Positions 47,301 through 58,606 of a DNA stretch of 64,000 nucleotides are shown here, one piece after another; position 1 is the first letter of the stretch, and the number at the start of each line of letters is the position of its first letter. Under the pieces are notes generated by a model. That model made no database searches and was not told the origin of the DNA. It saw nothing but the letters and a program-made list of their open reading frames with translations. The position numbers and the translations under genes are program-made. Origin of the DNA: Neostapfia colusana (taxonomy: Eukaryota > Streptophyta > Magnoliopsida > Poales > Poaceae); the NCBI GenBank assembly GCA_030760725.1, contig JASWHV010000007.1, positions 23,534,824 to 23,598,823 of the forward strand. The letters are read 5' to 3'.

Positions 47301-47733
47301 AAAATAATGCCTCTTTGCACATAAAAGCATAGCAAACAGATTTGCTAAAATCCAGATCAGTAATATCAGATTTGGCGGCAAGTAAACAACCACTTTTCAA
47401 TTTTATTTCAGAGGCAACACTAGATGATGGTTTGTTAGTAGGCTTATGTTGTTGCTTAAATTCTTTTGCCACAATCTGATTTTCACTCTTATTTTGTTCC
47501 TGCTTTGCCTTACTAGTGCTAGTAAGATCATCTTTCAAAATATGTTCTGGAGACATAGGAAGCAAAGTAATATTTTTATTCTTATGAACAAGAGTATACT
47601 GATTTTTCCTGCCATGGTGTACAGAATTTTTTGTCAAATTGCCATGGTCTACCAAGTAAAAGGGAGCATGCTTGCATGGGTACCACATCACAATCAACAT
47701 AATCCACATATGTAGCGATACTAAAATGTACAT
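44332..47733 (-). pseudogene. pol of the CRM-like element (PR end, RT, RNase H, integrase, C-terminal motif)
   Basis: 47733-47095 is the protease/RT linker with GLPPIRGIEHQIDLIPGA. 46998-46237 is RT with the catalytic YFDD (VVVYFDDILIYS). 46231-44990 is RNase H (YSTYDKELYALV, HSDHESLKHI), then the integrase zinc region (H...H, CTTCQKAKSR) and core (SMDFVLGLP, VSDRD, QTEVVNRTL). 44980-44567 is the integrase C-terminus with FNIADLKPYLGEED, followed in another frame by the GPITRARARQ segment. Lesions: a TAA near 47096, a frameshift near 46264, a TAA near 44988 and a shift near 44580. Few breaks, catalytic residues present. Confidence 0.8.
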
Positions 47734-49122
47734 GAACAGTACGTGTTACTTTAACCTTGCTGCTGTTGTTGAACCATTGTATGTAGTAAGGATGAGGATG
47801 TGGTCTGGTGGTAAGAGACAACTTCTCCACCATGTCCATACTAGCTAAGTTGTTGCAACTCCCACCATCGATGATGATGCGGACACACCGTTCCTTAACA
47901 ACTCCCTTTGTATGGAACAAATTGTGCCTCTGATTTTGCTCAGCATGTGTTACCTCCACACTCAAAACACATTGAGCAACTAAACTTTCATACCTCTCAG
48001 CGTCTTCAGCAGCCATGTATTGTGTCTCTTGTTCAGAATCAGCGCCACCCTGTTCTTCACTTGCAATAAGAGCCAAAGTCTCCTCATCATAGTCACTAGC
48101 GGACTCATACCCACCATTCTCAACAACCATCATCACACGCTTGGATAGGCATTGGCTCGCATAGTGACCTTCGCCCTTGCAACGACGACATATAATATCA
48201 TGTGTTTGCCTGGTTGATGCCTTGGATGAAGAAGAGCTCTTTGCGGGACCCGAAGGTGTGCTCTTGGCATATGGTGGTGGTGGTGCCTGTTTTCTTGTAT
48301 CACGGTTGGAGTTGGTGTTTGAAGTAGGCGGTGGTGCAGTAGGATGTGTGGAAGAATAAGATGCATGTGGTGTCCATGATGAAGATCGACCTGTAGAAAA
48401 GTTAGTCCGCGCCATTTCTTGTCAATCCTGCACTTCACGTTCAGCTTTGCAAGCAAGATGGAATAAACGAGTGATGTTGTTATACTCCTTATACTCTAAG
48501 ATCATTTGAATTTCTCTGTTTAGCCCACCCATAAACCGTGCAAGCATAGCTTCATTATCCTCAACAATACCACATCGAATCAACCCAGTTTGTAATTCCT
48601 GATAATATTCCTCTACAGATTTTTTCCCTGTCTTAAGCGCTGTGATTTTTTAAGTAATTCACGTTGATAATATGGTGGAACCCAACGAGTATGCATAACA
48701 GTTTTCAATGCAGCCCAAGTAGTTGGGATATTATTATGATATAATCTACAATGTTCAGACCACCAAACAGAAGCAAAACTAGTGAATTCACAAACAGCAG
48801 CAGCAACCCTTCTATCCTCAGGATATTGTAAGCATGTAAAACGTTGTTCAGTTTCTAACTCCCAGGTAAGATATACATCAGGAATGTATCTACCCTCAAA
48901 TGGTGGAATATTCAATTTCAGTTTAGGGACATGATCATTATCTCGTACCTGACAGGGTGGTGCAGCCCTACCTTTTTGATTGTAGGTGTGTGGACGACCG
49001 GGATGTTGTACGTAGTTCTGATGTGGAGAAATCTCATCCTCGTACTCTCCCTCGTAGTCATCGTACTGATCAACAGTAGTAGCAGGATCCGCAGAAGCAA
49101 CAGCAGTAGCAACGGCACCAGA
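47734..49122 (-). pseudogene. gag, zinc knuckle and protease of the CRM-like element, N-terminus cut off
   Basis: 49122-48613 is a gag segment with an acidic lead (DQYDDYEGEYEDEISP) and VWWSEHCRLYHNN. After a break near 48450-48610 the frame from 48415 shows a CCHC knuckle (CRRCKGEGHYASQC) and the protease-like IIIDGGSCNNLAS. This subgroup has DGG where most gypsy elements have DSG. The start of gag lies past the LTR inserted at 49123. Confidence 0.75.
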
Positions 49123-50335
49123 TGTCACACCTGGTTTCTCTAAAGAGCAACCGAGTGAATATCACATGTATGCCAGGATCATTTTCTCATACATGTGATG
49201 ACAAATAGTGAAGCATCATTTATTACAAGCCAAGTGTTCGAATATAAATAAGTCTTACATAGCATACGTCTTGATGGGCGATAATATGTTCATAACATGT
49301 AAATAAAGCAGCAGCGGAATATCAATCTTGTGGGCTCCGTCACCGGCGTTGCCCGGGGGACTCCGTGAACCTAAAATCCTTCTTCGGGACCAAAGTCTTG
49401 GTTATTGAACACCACATCATCCCCTTGACCTGAGCAGCAATATAAACCAACAGAAAAACAAGTTTGAGTACCGTTGGTACTCAGCAAGTGTGGGAAAATA
49501 ATGTCATGCATGGTTAGAGCAAGGAGAGGTTGAAAACTCATGGTTAAAGCACTACACAATTAATACCTATCACCTTAGATTATTAAGCACCTACATTACT
49601 ACACAGGTGAAATGGTCCCAATCCCTCAACCCATCATCAATATCAAGTAAACATAGTCTCATCTTCAATGTTAAGCTTCCCGCTTAAGCTCCTCAACTTC
49701 CCAATCCATCTTTCTCTAATCATGAATAAGTCCAAGCCGCTCTTGACCGTGAGCACGGCTGTCATGAAAGTTTTGACTCTGCAGAGTTTGCACCACTGTA
49801 CCCACATGTAGTGATTTCATCCCCCGTTACCGGGTGGACTAAAAGAACCTCCATTATGCTAGTGGCCACGAACCACGTTCACACTTCCCAGGTGTGTAGC
49901 CAGGAGATCACTACGAGGCCTTTACAAAGGGATTCCCGACGAGCGTGAGCCCACTGAGGTTTCACCCCTAACAGCATACAAGAGGCTCCAACCCCTCTGT
50001 AGTGGCCCCCTCTTGAGCCTTGTGGTTCATATGGTAGTCCAGCTGACACCTATTCACCGCACCATCCAAAACACCCATACTACGCCGGGGATACACCTAA
50101 TTAATTGGCCAAACTGCCCCATCTCAGCATGTGGTTGGCACGGTAAAGCCAGGTTACATGCTCCATGAACCGGTCCTTAGGATCCAGGCAAGTACTAAAC
50201 ACAAACCCAAGTCTCGTGCACCCAGCACCAATCAAATCATCCAACTTGCCTCGATCCCTACCTCTACATAACTCATAATATCCCATTCAAGAGTAAGGTA
50301 AGTAAGTTGATGATCTCATATCCCAATTGTCCCAT
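49123..50335 (-). repeat. Family A-type LTR (F), first part
   Basis: Begins TGTCACACCTGG inside the gag of the CRM-like element and aligns with the LTRs of element E. It is interrupted at 50335 by element E and continues at 63059. The last five bases, CCCAT, are the target duplication of E. Confidence 0.85.
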
Positions 50336-53300
50336 TGTCACACCCGGTTTTTCCGAAGAAACAACCAAGTGAATATCACATGTATGCCAGGATCATTTTC
50401 TCATACATGTGATGACAAATAGTGAAGCATCATTTATTACAAGCCAGGTGTCGAATATAAGTAAGTCTTACAAAATAAATGTCTCGATGGACAATAATAA
50501 GTTTATCACAAGTAAATAAACTAGCAGCGGAATATTATTATTTAGGGCTCCATCACAGGCGTTGCCCGGGGGTCTTCATGAACCTAAAATCCTTCCTCGG
50601 GTCCAAAATCTTGGTCATTATACACCACCTCATTATCTTGACCTGAGCAGCAATATAAACCAACAAATATGCAAGGTTGAGTACCAATGGTACTCAGCAA
50701 GTGTGGGAAAAATTATATCATGCATGGCTAGAACAAGGAGAGGTTGAACTCATGGTTAAAGCACTACGCAATTAATACCTATCACCTTAGCTTATGAAGC
50801 ACCTACATTACTACACAGGTGAAATGGTCCCATTCTCCCATCCCATCATTGTAATCCAATAACCATAACATCATTACCAATGTTAAGCTCCCCGCTTAAC
50901 TTCCAAAACCATCAATCCTCTAATCATGAATAAGTCCAGGCCGCTCTTAACCGTGAGCACGGCTGTCAAGACAGTTTTGACTCTGCAGAGTTTGTACCAC
51001 TGTACCCACAAGTAGTGATTTCATCCCCCGTTGCCGGGTGGACTAAAAGAACCTCCATTATGCCAGTGGCTACGAACCACATTCACACTTCCCAGGTGTG
51101 TGGCCAAGAGATCACTACGAAGCCTTTACAAAGGGATTCCCGACGAGCGTGGGCCCACTGAGGTTTCACCCCTAACAGCATACAAGAGGCTCCAACCCCG
51201 CTGCAGTGGCCCCCTCTTGAGCCTTGCGGTTCATATGGTAGTCCAGCTGACACCTACTCCCCGCACCATCCAACACACCCATACTACGTCGGGGATACAC
51301 CTAATTAATTGGCCAAGCTGCCCCATCTCAGCATGTGGTTGGCACTGTAAAGACGGGTTACATGCTCCATGAACCGGTCCTTAGGATCCAGGCAAGTACT
51401 AAACACAAACCCAAGTCTCGTGCACCCAGCACACAACCAAAACATCCAACTTGCCTTGATCCCTACCTCTACATAACTCACAATATCTCATTCAAGAGTA
51501 TGGTAATATAAACTGATGATTTCATGTCCCAATTATCCCATTCTAAGCATGGCTAAGCATATGCATGGACATAAATGACATGACAAAATAAATCCCAACC
51601 CAAGCTACAAGGAAACAAGGTAATGCAATTCTAGGGAAACTTCCTATCATGGGTTTCATATTTCATTTGACAATGCAAATAATTCTATCTACACATCCTA
51701 GCATAGGATCAAAGTGGTCAAGGACACTTGCCTCCTTCTTGCTGCTCTTGGAATGGGTAGTCCTGATCTTGGAAAGTGATAGCTTGCTCTTGAACAGGTT
51801 CTACTTCATACCATCACACATAGCAAAAGAAAAACAACAATCATAAGACATAGTTCACACCTCTACTTCATACAAACCACACATTCACATTTATGAAAGT
51901 TTCTTCACTATTTTATGTGTTGTGAATACTCTATGTGTGTTGATTTGGGGCTTGCATACACTTTTATTTACATGTGTATGATTCCTACTTTGGTGTTCAT
52001 ATTTATACTCACATACTATATATATAATACATGTATATATGTGTGTTTCAGTTTTAAATAAATTCCTTATATATTAAACTACCAAGTATGTATGAAAAGT
52101 ATTTTTCTTCTCCATATGTGCCTTCATAATTTCTATCAACCCTAAACTGAATTCTTTGTATTTTAGAAACTCCATTTATCATTTACTAGTTTCTATATTT
52201 TCAGATTTATATTCTTATGCATAATTGTGCATTTTATTATTAAATTAGTAATACACACTACCTAAACAGATTAGGTTCTGGTCCTAAATAATTTAAGATC
52301 ATATTTTGACCTTGGCTTCTGATGTATACTATTTCATAATTATTTTCCCTATTTTTCTTTAACTATTCTTTACTTAAAAATGTGTCCCTATACTATTAAA
52401 TGTGAATAATAGATGAAACAGATTTATTTTAGCCCAAAAATATATTTTTATCTCACTCCAAAGTTTTCTAAGTACTGAGAAAGTTTTTAATAATTTTGAC
52501 AATTATGTTTGTCCCCCTTTTTAATATTTAAACACTAGTTACATATTCAATTTTCTAAATTAAATACTAAACAGGGCTAAAATAATGAATTCACCCCATT
52601 ACAGGGTCTATAATATTATTTTCATAATTTCCAGGGGTCTAGCTACACTTTTCAGAGGTGTTTTTCTTAATTTCTATTAAGTCTAGGGGCTAAAACTGAT
52701 TTTTAAATGAATTTACATGATTTTCTGGAGTTCCAGGGGCTAGATCTGAAGTTTCCGGGGCTAGCTCTCAATTCCAGAGAACCCCAGGGGGTAGCACGTA
52801 AGAATTCCAGTCTTTATAACGCGGGGCTGACGTGGACCATCTGATTTTAAACCGACGGCTGAGATTATAACATCGAACCGGTACGCGGGGTTTTAAAGTC
52901 TACCGTGCGATTTAAAATAAATGGCGCACAAGCGGCCACGTCGCTCTGATCGAGCGCGGGCGGCGCTGCCGGCGGCGCACGGCGGCGGGAAGCGGCGATC
53001 TCGCCGGAAACTTTCGGATCCTCGAGAATTCTGCCTAGAACTGTGATCTTATGGCCTAGATCGGTAGAGGGGAGGTCAGGGATCTCACCTCGGGGGTTTT
53101 CTCGAGCTCTGGGGTCCTGGAAAGTGCTCGGCGGCGAGGTCCGAGGCAAAACCACGGCGAAGCTCGTCGGAGCTGAATTTGCACCGTAAGTCTTCGGGTT
53201 TTCTGCACCTGCAAAGTTCCCCGGAGGCGGTGGATCAAGACCAACGAGTTAGATCAGAGTTTCCGAGCTTAGATCGGCCAGAATTCACCGGCGAAGTCTC

Positions 53301-53790
53301 GGTGCTCACCGGAGTGAAAATCGACGATCGCGTGAGAAAAACTGATCGGATCGGTTGTTTTTATAGCCGGGGGAGGGCGGTGATTCTGTTGTGATCGAGT
53401 TAGAGTCCTCAGGGTCCAGAATTCGGCTACGGGACGCGGTTTCCCGATCGGTTGCGATCGCGCACGCGGGGGAGAAGTCCGGGGTCGCGGGGTTAGGGAT
53501 GACAGGCGGGTCCCACCCGTCAGCGAGGGGCAGCGCGGCGCGCGCGGGGGCGGGCTGCGCGGGGGTTTGCTGGGCCGGCTGGGGTTTCGGCCCACTGGCC
53601 AGTTTTTTTTTCGGTTTTCCTTTTTATTTTTCCATTTCTTTTCTGTTTTGAGTCTAATTTGAATTCCAGTTTGAATTTGAATTTCTGCAAAACATGCAAC
53701 ACGTCCAAAAATTTCTAAATTCCCCTCTGAACATGGTTTATGGTTCTAAATCAAAATTTGAGTTTTTGACTAAAAATTTGGGGTGTTACA
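50336..53790 (-). repeat. Element E 3' LTR
   Basis: 3455 bp, TGTCACACCCGG to GGGGTGTTACA. TATA box at 53358-53366; inverted repeats at 50963-50974 and 50980-50991; complementary stem arms at 51012-51019 with 51111-51118, and 51067-51073 with 51100-51106. Confidence 0.92.
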
Positions 53791-53809
53791 GCTCTACCCC
53801 CCTTAAAAG
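53791..53809 (-). other. Polypurine tract of element E
   Basis: On the minus strand TTTTAAGGGGGGTAGAGC directly precedes the 3' LTR. Confidence 0.8.
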
Positions 53810-53835
53810 AAATCTCGTCCTCGAGATTGGTGTTT

Positions 53836-54651
53836 CTAAGAAAACAATTCCGGAAATTGTGCCTTAAGCTCATCTTCCCGTTCCCAGGTGGCTTCCTCTT
53901 CTGAGTGATGCTTCCACTGCACCTTGCACATCCTGATTCTCTTATTTCTGGTGAGGCGTTCCATTGTCTCCAAAATCTTGTATGGTTGCTCGGCATAAGA
54001 CAAATCCTCAGCTACATCCACTTCATTCATGGGTAACACCTCCTCAGGCGTCCTCAGACATTTCTTGAGTTGCAACACATGGAACACATCGTGCACGTCC
54101 GACAGATGAACCGGCAACTCTAGATGGTACGCCACTTCGCCTTTTCTTTCCAAAACTTGAAAGGGTCCGATGTAACGAGGTGACAACTTCCCTTTCACCT
54201 TGAACCGACGTAGTCCTCTGATAGGGGACACCTTGAGATAAACATAGTCTCCCACGTTGAAAACGAGCTCTCTTCTTCGTACATCAGCATAACTCTTCTG
54301 GCGTGTCTGTGCTATCCTCAAGTTGTTGCGAATCTCCCTCACCTTTGCCTCGGCTTCTTGTAGCACTTCGGGACCAAACACTTTACTTTCTCCTGTTTGG
54401 TTCCAAAATAGGGGAGTTCTGCATTTCCTTCCATACAAAGCTTCAAACGGTGACATCTTCATACTAGCTTGATAACTGTTGTTATAGGAAAACTCCGCAT
54501 ACGGTAGGTTCTTGTCCCAACTCCTATTGTTTTTGAGTGCACATGCCCTTAACATATCTTCAAGGATCTGATTGGTTCTCTCCGTCTGCCCGTCAGTTTG
54601 GGGATGATAGGCAGAGCTGAAATTCAGATGGGTTCCCATGGTTTCATGCAA
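53836..54651 (-). CDS. Element E pol, distal part: end of integrase and chromodomain
   Basis: 271 codons in the same frame as the 1209-codon part upstream, separated only by a TAG at 54676-54678. It contains the last part of the integrase core (DGQTERTNQILED, with the third catalytic acidic residue), the GPFQVLERKGEVAYHLELP C-terminal fold, and a chromodomain at residues 223-271 (MCKVQWKHHSEEEATWERE) ending in FPELFS. The first methionine shown is internal to integrase, not a real start, so the piece would be made only by read-through. Confidence 0.85.
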   Translation of the reverse strand: MHETMGTHLNFSSAYHPQTDGQTERTNQILEDMLRACALKNNRSWDKNLPYAEFSYNNSYQASMKMSPFEALYGRKCRTPLFWNQTGESKVFGPEVLQEAEAKVREIRNNLRIAQTRQKSYADVRRRELVFNVGDYVYLKVSPIRGLRRFKVKGKLSPRYIGPFQVLERKGEVAYHLELPVHLSDVHDVFHVLQLKKCLRTPEEVLPMNEVDVAEDLSYAEQPYKILETMERLTRNKRIRMCKVQWKHHSEEEATWEREDELKAQFPELFS

Positions 54652-54675
54652 CTTTTGCCAAAACCTCGAGGTGAA

Positions 54676-57600
54676 CTATGTCCCTCGGTCCGACACTATC
54701 TTCTTTGGCACTCCATGGTAACACACAATCCTTGACATGTACAATTCTGCCAATTTGGATCCGCTGTAGCTTTCTTTCACTGGAATGAAATGAGCTACCT
54801 TGGTTAGCCTATCAATAATGACCCATATTGAATCATACCCGGATTGGGTCCTCGGCAATCCCACGACAAAATCCATGCTGATTTCTTCCCATTTCCATTC
54901 AGGCACTTTGAGTGGTTGCAGTAATCCCGCGGGTTGTTGATGTTCAGCTTTCACCAACTGACATGTGTCACATAGGGCAACATGTTCCGCGACATCTCGC
55001 TTCATGCCATACCACCAATACCTGCTTTTGAGGTCCTGATACATCTTCGTACTCCCAGGATGAATGGAATAGTCGGAATCGTGAGCCTCCTTCAAAATTA
55101 ATTTACGAATCCCCTTTACTTCTGGCACACAGATCCTTTTCCCGTGCCACACCGTTCCTTGTTCATCCTCTCTAAAACCAGGAGCTTTATTTTCCTTGAT
55201 GAGCTGTCTGATCTCTTGTATCTTCTCATCATTCTTTTGTCCCTCGCGTATGTCTCGCTCAAGTGTGGAGTCCACTTCCATGGCGATGGCTTCACCACTA
55301 TTTACTAGACATAGATTGGGCCTTATAACCTCGTCCTTCAATTCTGCAGGCATATCCTTCAAGCTCAACTTATTGACCTGCACTTTCCGACTCAAGGCAT
55401 CGGCCACGACGTTTGCTTTCCCGGGATGATAGTTGATGCCTACATCAAAGTCATTGATTAGCTCTAACCATCTCCTTTGTCTAAGGTTGAGATCTGGCTG
55501 TGTGAATATGTACTTCAAACTCTTATGATCCGTATATATCTCTGTCCTCTTCCCCATCAAATAGTGCCGCCAAATTTTCAACGCATGTACCACTGCAGCT
55601 AGTTCTAAGTCATGTGTAGGATAGTTCTTCTCGTGCTTCCGAAGCTGCCGGGATGCATATGCCACGACATGTCCTTCTTGCATGAGAACACATCCCAACC
55701 CGTTTCCAGAGGCATCGCAGTACACCGTGAAATTCTTCTGCATATCTGGCATAACCAATACGGGGGCTGTTGTCAATCTCTTCTTTAGCTCCTGAAAGCT
55801 CGTATCGCACTGTGGCGTCCAGGTGAATGTGATTCCCTTTTCCAACAGCTTGGTGAGAGGTCTCGAGATCTTGGAGAATCCCTCAATAAACCGTCGATAG
55901 TATCCAGCCAATCCCAAAAAGCTTCGAACTTCCCCGACATTTTCAGGGGTTTTCCATTTCTGGATATCTTCGATTTTGGCGGGATCTACGGAGATTCCTC
56001 CCTCCGAGATTATATGTCCTAAAAAGGGAACTCTCTTTAGCCAAAACTCACACTTGCTCAACTTGGCATATAGTTGGTGTTCTCTCAGCCTCTGTAACAC
56101 CAACCTTAGATGTTTCTCATGTTCTTCTTCATCTTTGGAGAAGACGAGAATATCATCTATGAAAACCACCACAAATTTGTCCAGATATTCCATGAATACC
56201 TTGTTCATGAGGTACATGAAATATGTCGGGGCATTGGTTAGCCCGAAAGGCATGACAGTGTATTCATACAGTCCGTACCGAGATACGAAAGCTGTCTTGG
56301 GAATATCAGATTGCCTTATCTTGAGTTGGTGGTATCCCGACCTGAGATCAATTTTCGAGAACACGCAAGCTCCCCTCAACTGATCAAACAAGTCTTCAAT
56401 GCGGGGTAATGGGTACTTGTTCTTGATGGTCACCTCATTCAAGGCACGGTAATCCACGCATAACCTTTGAGTTCCATCTTTCTTAGGCACAAATATTACC
56501 GGAGCTCCCCATGGTGAGGAACTAGGGCGAACATACCCCTTTTCCGTCAATTCTCTCAAATGATCCTTGAGCTCTTCTAGCTGCTTGGAGTCCATTCGAT
56601 AAGGTCTCTTGTATATTGGGGCTGTTCCCGGTACTAGCTCGATTGCGAATTCCACGTCACGGTCGGGAGGCATTCCTGGCAACTCCTCCGGAAAAACATC
56701 TGGATATTCCCTGATAGTCCTGATTTCCTCAACTTTCACCTCCACTTGATTTAATTTAATGTCCCTCCTAGGCTCGTGTATCGTTATGAACTTTACTCTT
56801 GTGCCACTAGGGTGAGTTAGTTCCACCGTTCTGGTCGAACAATGGATGATTCCTTTATGTTTGGTCAACCAATCCATACCCAAAATAATATCTATCCCTT
56901 GTGAATCGATCACTATGAGGTTAGCGGTAAATACTACCCCGTTAATGTCTAGGTTCACTTTGGGACACACTTGTCTTGTCCTTATTTCTCCACCTGGAGA
57001 GTTTACCGCTAGCATATGGTTCATTTGTGTGGTTGCTAGGTCATGCTTCTTAACAAACCCTTGAGCAATGAACGAATGGGTAGCACCAGAATCAAACAGC
57101 AGAGTTGCAAGGTGTAAATTGGCAGGAAACTTACCAACTACCACGTCGGGTGCCTCTTGTGCTTCCTCCATAGTGACGTGGTTCACCCGTCCTCTCATTA
57201 CGTTCTGCTGCTGTGGCTGCGTGGGCTTCTTCTTTGTACACTTATGGGCGTAGTGCCCCACTTCACCACAGCTGAAACATTGCACCCCAATCTTAGATGC
57301 TTGGCCCTTGTTGTCTTGGGGTTGGTTTGTGGGTCCTTGCACTGCTGGTCGAGGTGGATATGCGGGGCGAGGCTGCTGCACAAACTGACGTTGCGGCTGT
57401 GCTGGTGCTGCGGGAGGCCTGTAGTTTGGGTTGTACCCTCTTGGTGCTGAATAGGGTACCGCAGCACGGCTCGTCTGCCCCGTAGGTTGCTGCATCATAC
57501 GTGGGCGGGTGTTGCTCCCTGAGGCTTGATGTGACCACCCAGCCTTCCTCTTATTCTCATTTTCCAGGGCTTTTAGCTTCCTTTCCACCACAAACGCCCT

Positions 57601-58305
57601 GTCCACCATCTTTTGAAAGCTTTCATACTCATTGGAGGACATTGCACACTGCATCTCTGCGGTAAGTCCTTCCACGAAACAATCTTGTTTCTGCTCATCT
57701 GTCTCTATGTCTCGTGGAGCATAACGGGATAGTTGAGTGAATTTAGTGAGGTATTCCCTCACCGTCATGTTTCCCTGCTGCAGTCCCAAAAACTCTTTCC
57801 TCTTGTTTTTGAGTTCACCTCTTGGGATGTAATGGTTGCGGAAGCTACGCTTGAACTCTTCCCAAGTGATGCTCTCCGGGTCATGATGGGCGGCCACGTA
57901 GGCGGTCCACCAATCAGCAGCAGGTCCTTGCAATTGATGAGAGGCAAACAGCACCCTCTCATACCCTTGGCATTGTATGATCCTCATCTTACTTTCAATG
58001 GTCTTCAGCCAATCATCTGCCTCCAGAGGTTCAGCAGCACTTGCAAACTTTGGAGGTTGAGTTCCTAGAAACTCACTCAACCTTGGTTGGCGTGGTGCAG
58101 CTTGTGGAGGTGGAACTTGATGCAAGTTGGCCACTACTTGAGTCAAGTTCTGGATGAGCTGATTTTGATTCTCCAGCATTTGGTGGAGAGGATCAACTTC
58201 TTCACGGCGACCACCCCGGTTCTGGCCTCCAGAAAGATGAGAGTTGCATGCCTCATCATTGTTGTTGGCGGGGTTGGCAGCACGTCCTTTTCCTCTTCCA
58301 GCCAT
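54676..58305 (-). CDS. Element E gag-pol polyprotein, ends early at an in-frame TAG
   Basis: 1209 codons from the ATG at 58305. In order: gag core (DDWLKTIESKM, ADWWTAYVAAH), CCHC knuckle CFSCGEVGHYAHKC at about 342-355, aspartic protease LFDSGATHSFIA at about 402, RT with RLCVDYRALNE at about 610 and FIDD at about 715, RNase H (YCDASGNGLGC at about 860, YTDHKSLKYIF at about 925, ADALSR at about 968), integrase zinc region at about 1072-1120 and core SMDFVVGLP at about 1143. It stops right after VSDRGT. The stop falls where copies in this window have glutamine, between the second and third catalytic residues of integrase. PR, RT and RH are intact; integrase is truncated. Confidence 0.93.
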   Translation of the reverse strand: MAGRGKGRAANPANNNDEACNSHLSGGQNRGGRREEVDPLHQMLENQNQLIQNLTQVVANLHQVPPPQAAPRQPRLSEFLGTQPPKFASAAEPLEADDWLKTIESKMRIIQCQGYERVLFASHQLQGPAADWWTAYVAAHHDPESITWEEFKRSFRNHYIPRGELKNKRKEFLGLQQGNMTVREYLTKFTQLSRYAPRDIETDEQKQDCFVEGLTAEMQCAMSSNEYESFQKMVDRAFVVERKLKALENENKRKAGWSHQASGSNTRPRMMQQPTGQTSRAAVPYSAPRGYNPNYRPPAAPAQPQRQFVQQPRPAYPPRPAVQGPTNQPQDNKGQASKIGVQCFSCGEVGHYAHKCTKKKPTQPQQQNVMRGRVNHVTMEEAQEAPDVVVGKFPANLHLATLLFDSGATHSFIAQGFVKKHDLATTQMNHMLAVNSPGGEIRTRQVCPKVNLDINGVVFTANLIVIDSQGIDIILGMDWLTKHKGIIHCSTRTVELTHPSGTRVKFITIHEPRRDIKLNQVEVKVEEIRTIREYPDVFPEELPGMPPDRDVEFAIELVPGTAPIYKRPYRMDSKQLEELKDHLRELTEKGYVRPSSSPWGAPVIFVPKKDGTQRLCVDYRALNEVTIKNKYPLPRIEDLFDQLRGACVFSKIDLRSGYHQLKIRQSDIPKTAFVSRYGLYEYTVMPFGLTNAPTYFMYLMNKVFMEYLDKFVVVFIDDILVFSKDEEEHEKHLRLVLQRLREHQLYAKLSKCEFWLKRVPFLGHIISEGGISVDPAKIEDIQKWKTPENVGEVRSFLGLAGYYRRFIEGFSKISRPLTKLLEKGITFTWTPQCDTSFQELKKRLTTAPVLVMPDMQKNFTVYCDASGNGLGCVLMQEGHVVAYASRQLRKHEKNYPTHDLELAAVVHALKIWRHYLMGKRTEIYTDHKSLKYIFTQPDLNLRQRRWLELINDFDVGINYHPGKANVVADALSRKVQVNKLSLKDMPAELKDEVIRPNLCLVNSGEAIAMEVDSTLERDIREGQKNDEKIQEIRQLIKENKAPGFREDEQGTVWHGKRICVPEVKGIRKLILKEAHDSDYSIHPGSTKMYQDLKSRYWWYGMKRDVAEHVALCDTCQLVKAEHQQPAGLLQPLKVPEWKWEEISMDFVVGLPRTQSGYDSIWVIIDRLTKVAHFIPVKESYSGSKLAELYMSRIVCYHGVPKKIVSDRGT

Positions 58306-58606
58306 CTGGCAGAATCAACAAATGTTAATTTGAAAGCATTTAGTATCATCTTACTACTTTCACTTGTTTGTACTTTGAAGTGTTGAAGTTTTGTTAAAAT
58401 CTTACGAGGGTTTTATATCTCACACCCAATAAATGCATTATTATTTCCTGTGGGTTCACACACCAAAGCAAAACAATCTGAGACGAGGCTGTGGACACTT
58501 GCTCATGGCTTCCACAACTCACGTCACACACCAAGCATTATCACACCATTAACTACGTAACGACTCGACTACTCGACCTCTTGCTAGCTAGGGGAAAGAC
58601 TCTACA
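58306..58606 (-). other. Spacer between ORF0 and gag of element E
   Basis: About 300 bp of AT-rich sequence without a convincing frame on either strand. It separates the ORF0 stop from the gag start. Confidence 0.6.

Larger units (their letters stand above)
43568..49122 (-). mobile_element. CRM-like chromovirus, 3' LTR to gag, cut by nested LTR
   Basis: A Ty3/gypsy element with a short LTR (about 764 bp) and intact domain order gag-knuckle-PR-RT-RH-IN. Its sequence is distinct from the Tekay-type elements. In place of a classical chromodomain the C-terminus has the conserved GPITRARARQLNYQVLSFLG segment, which I associate with centromeric CRM-type chromoviruses. The lineage is by recollection of the family and would need an RT tree. 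The right part lies beyond the LTR inserted at 49123. Confidence 0.7.
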
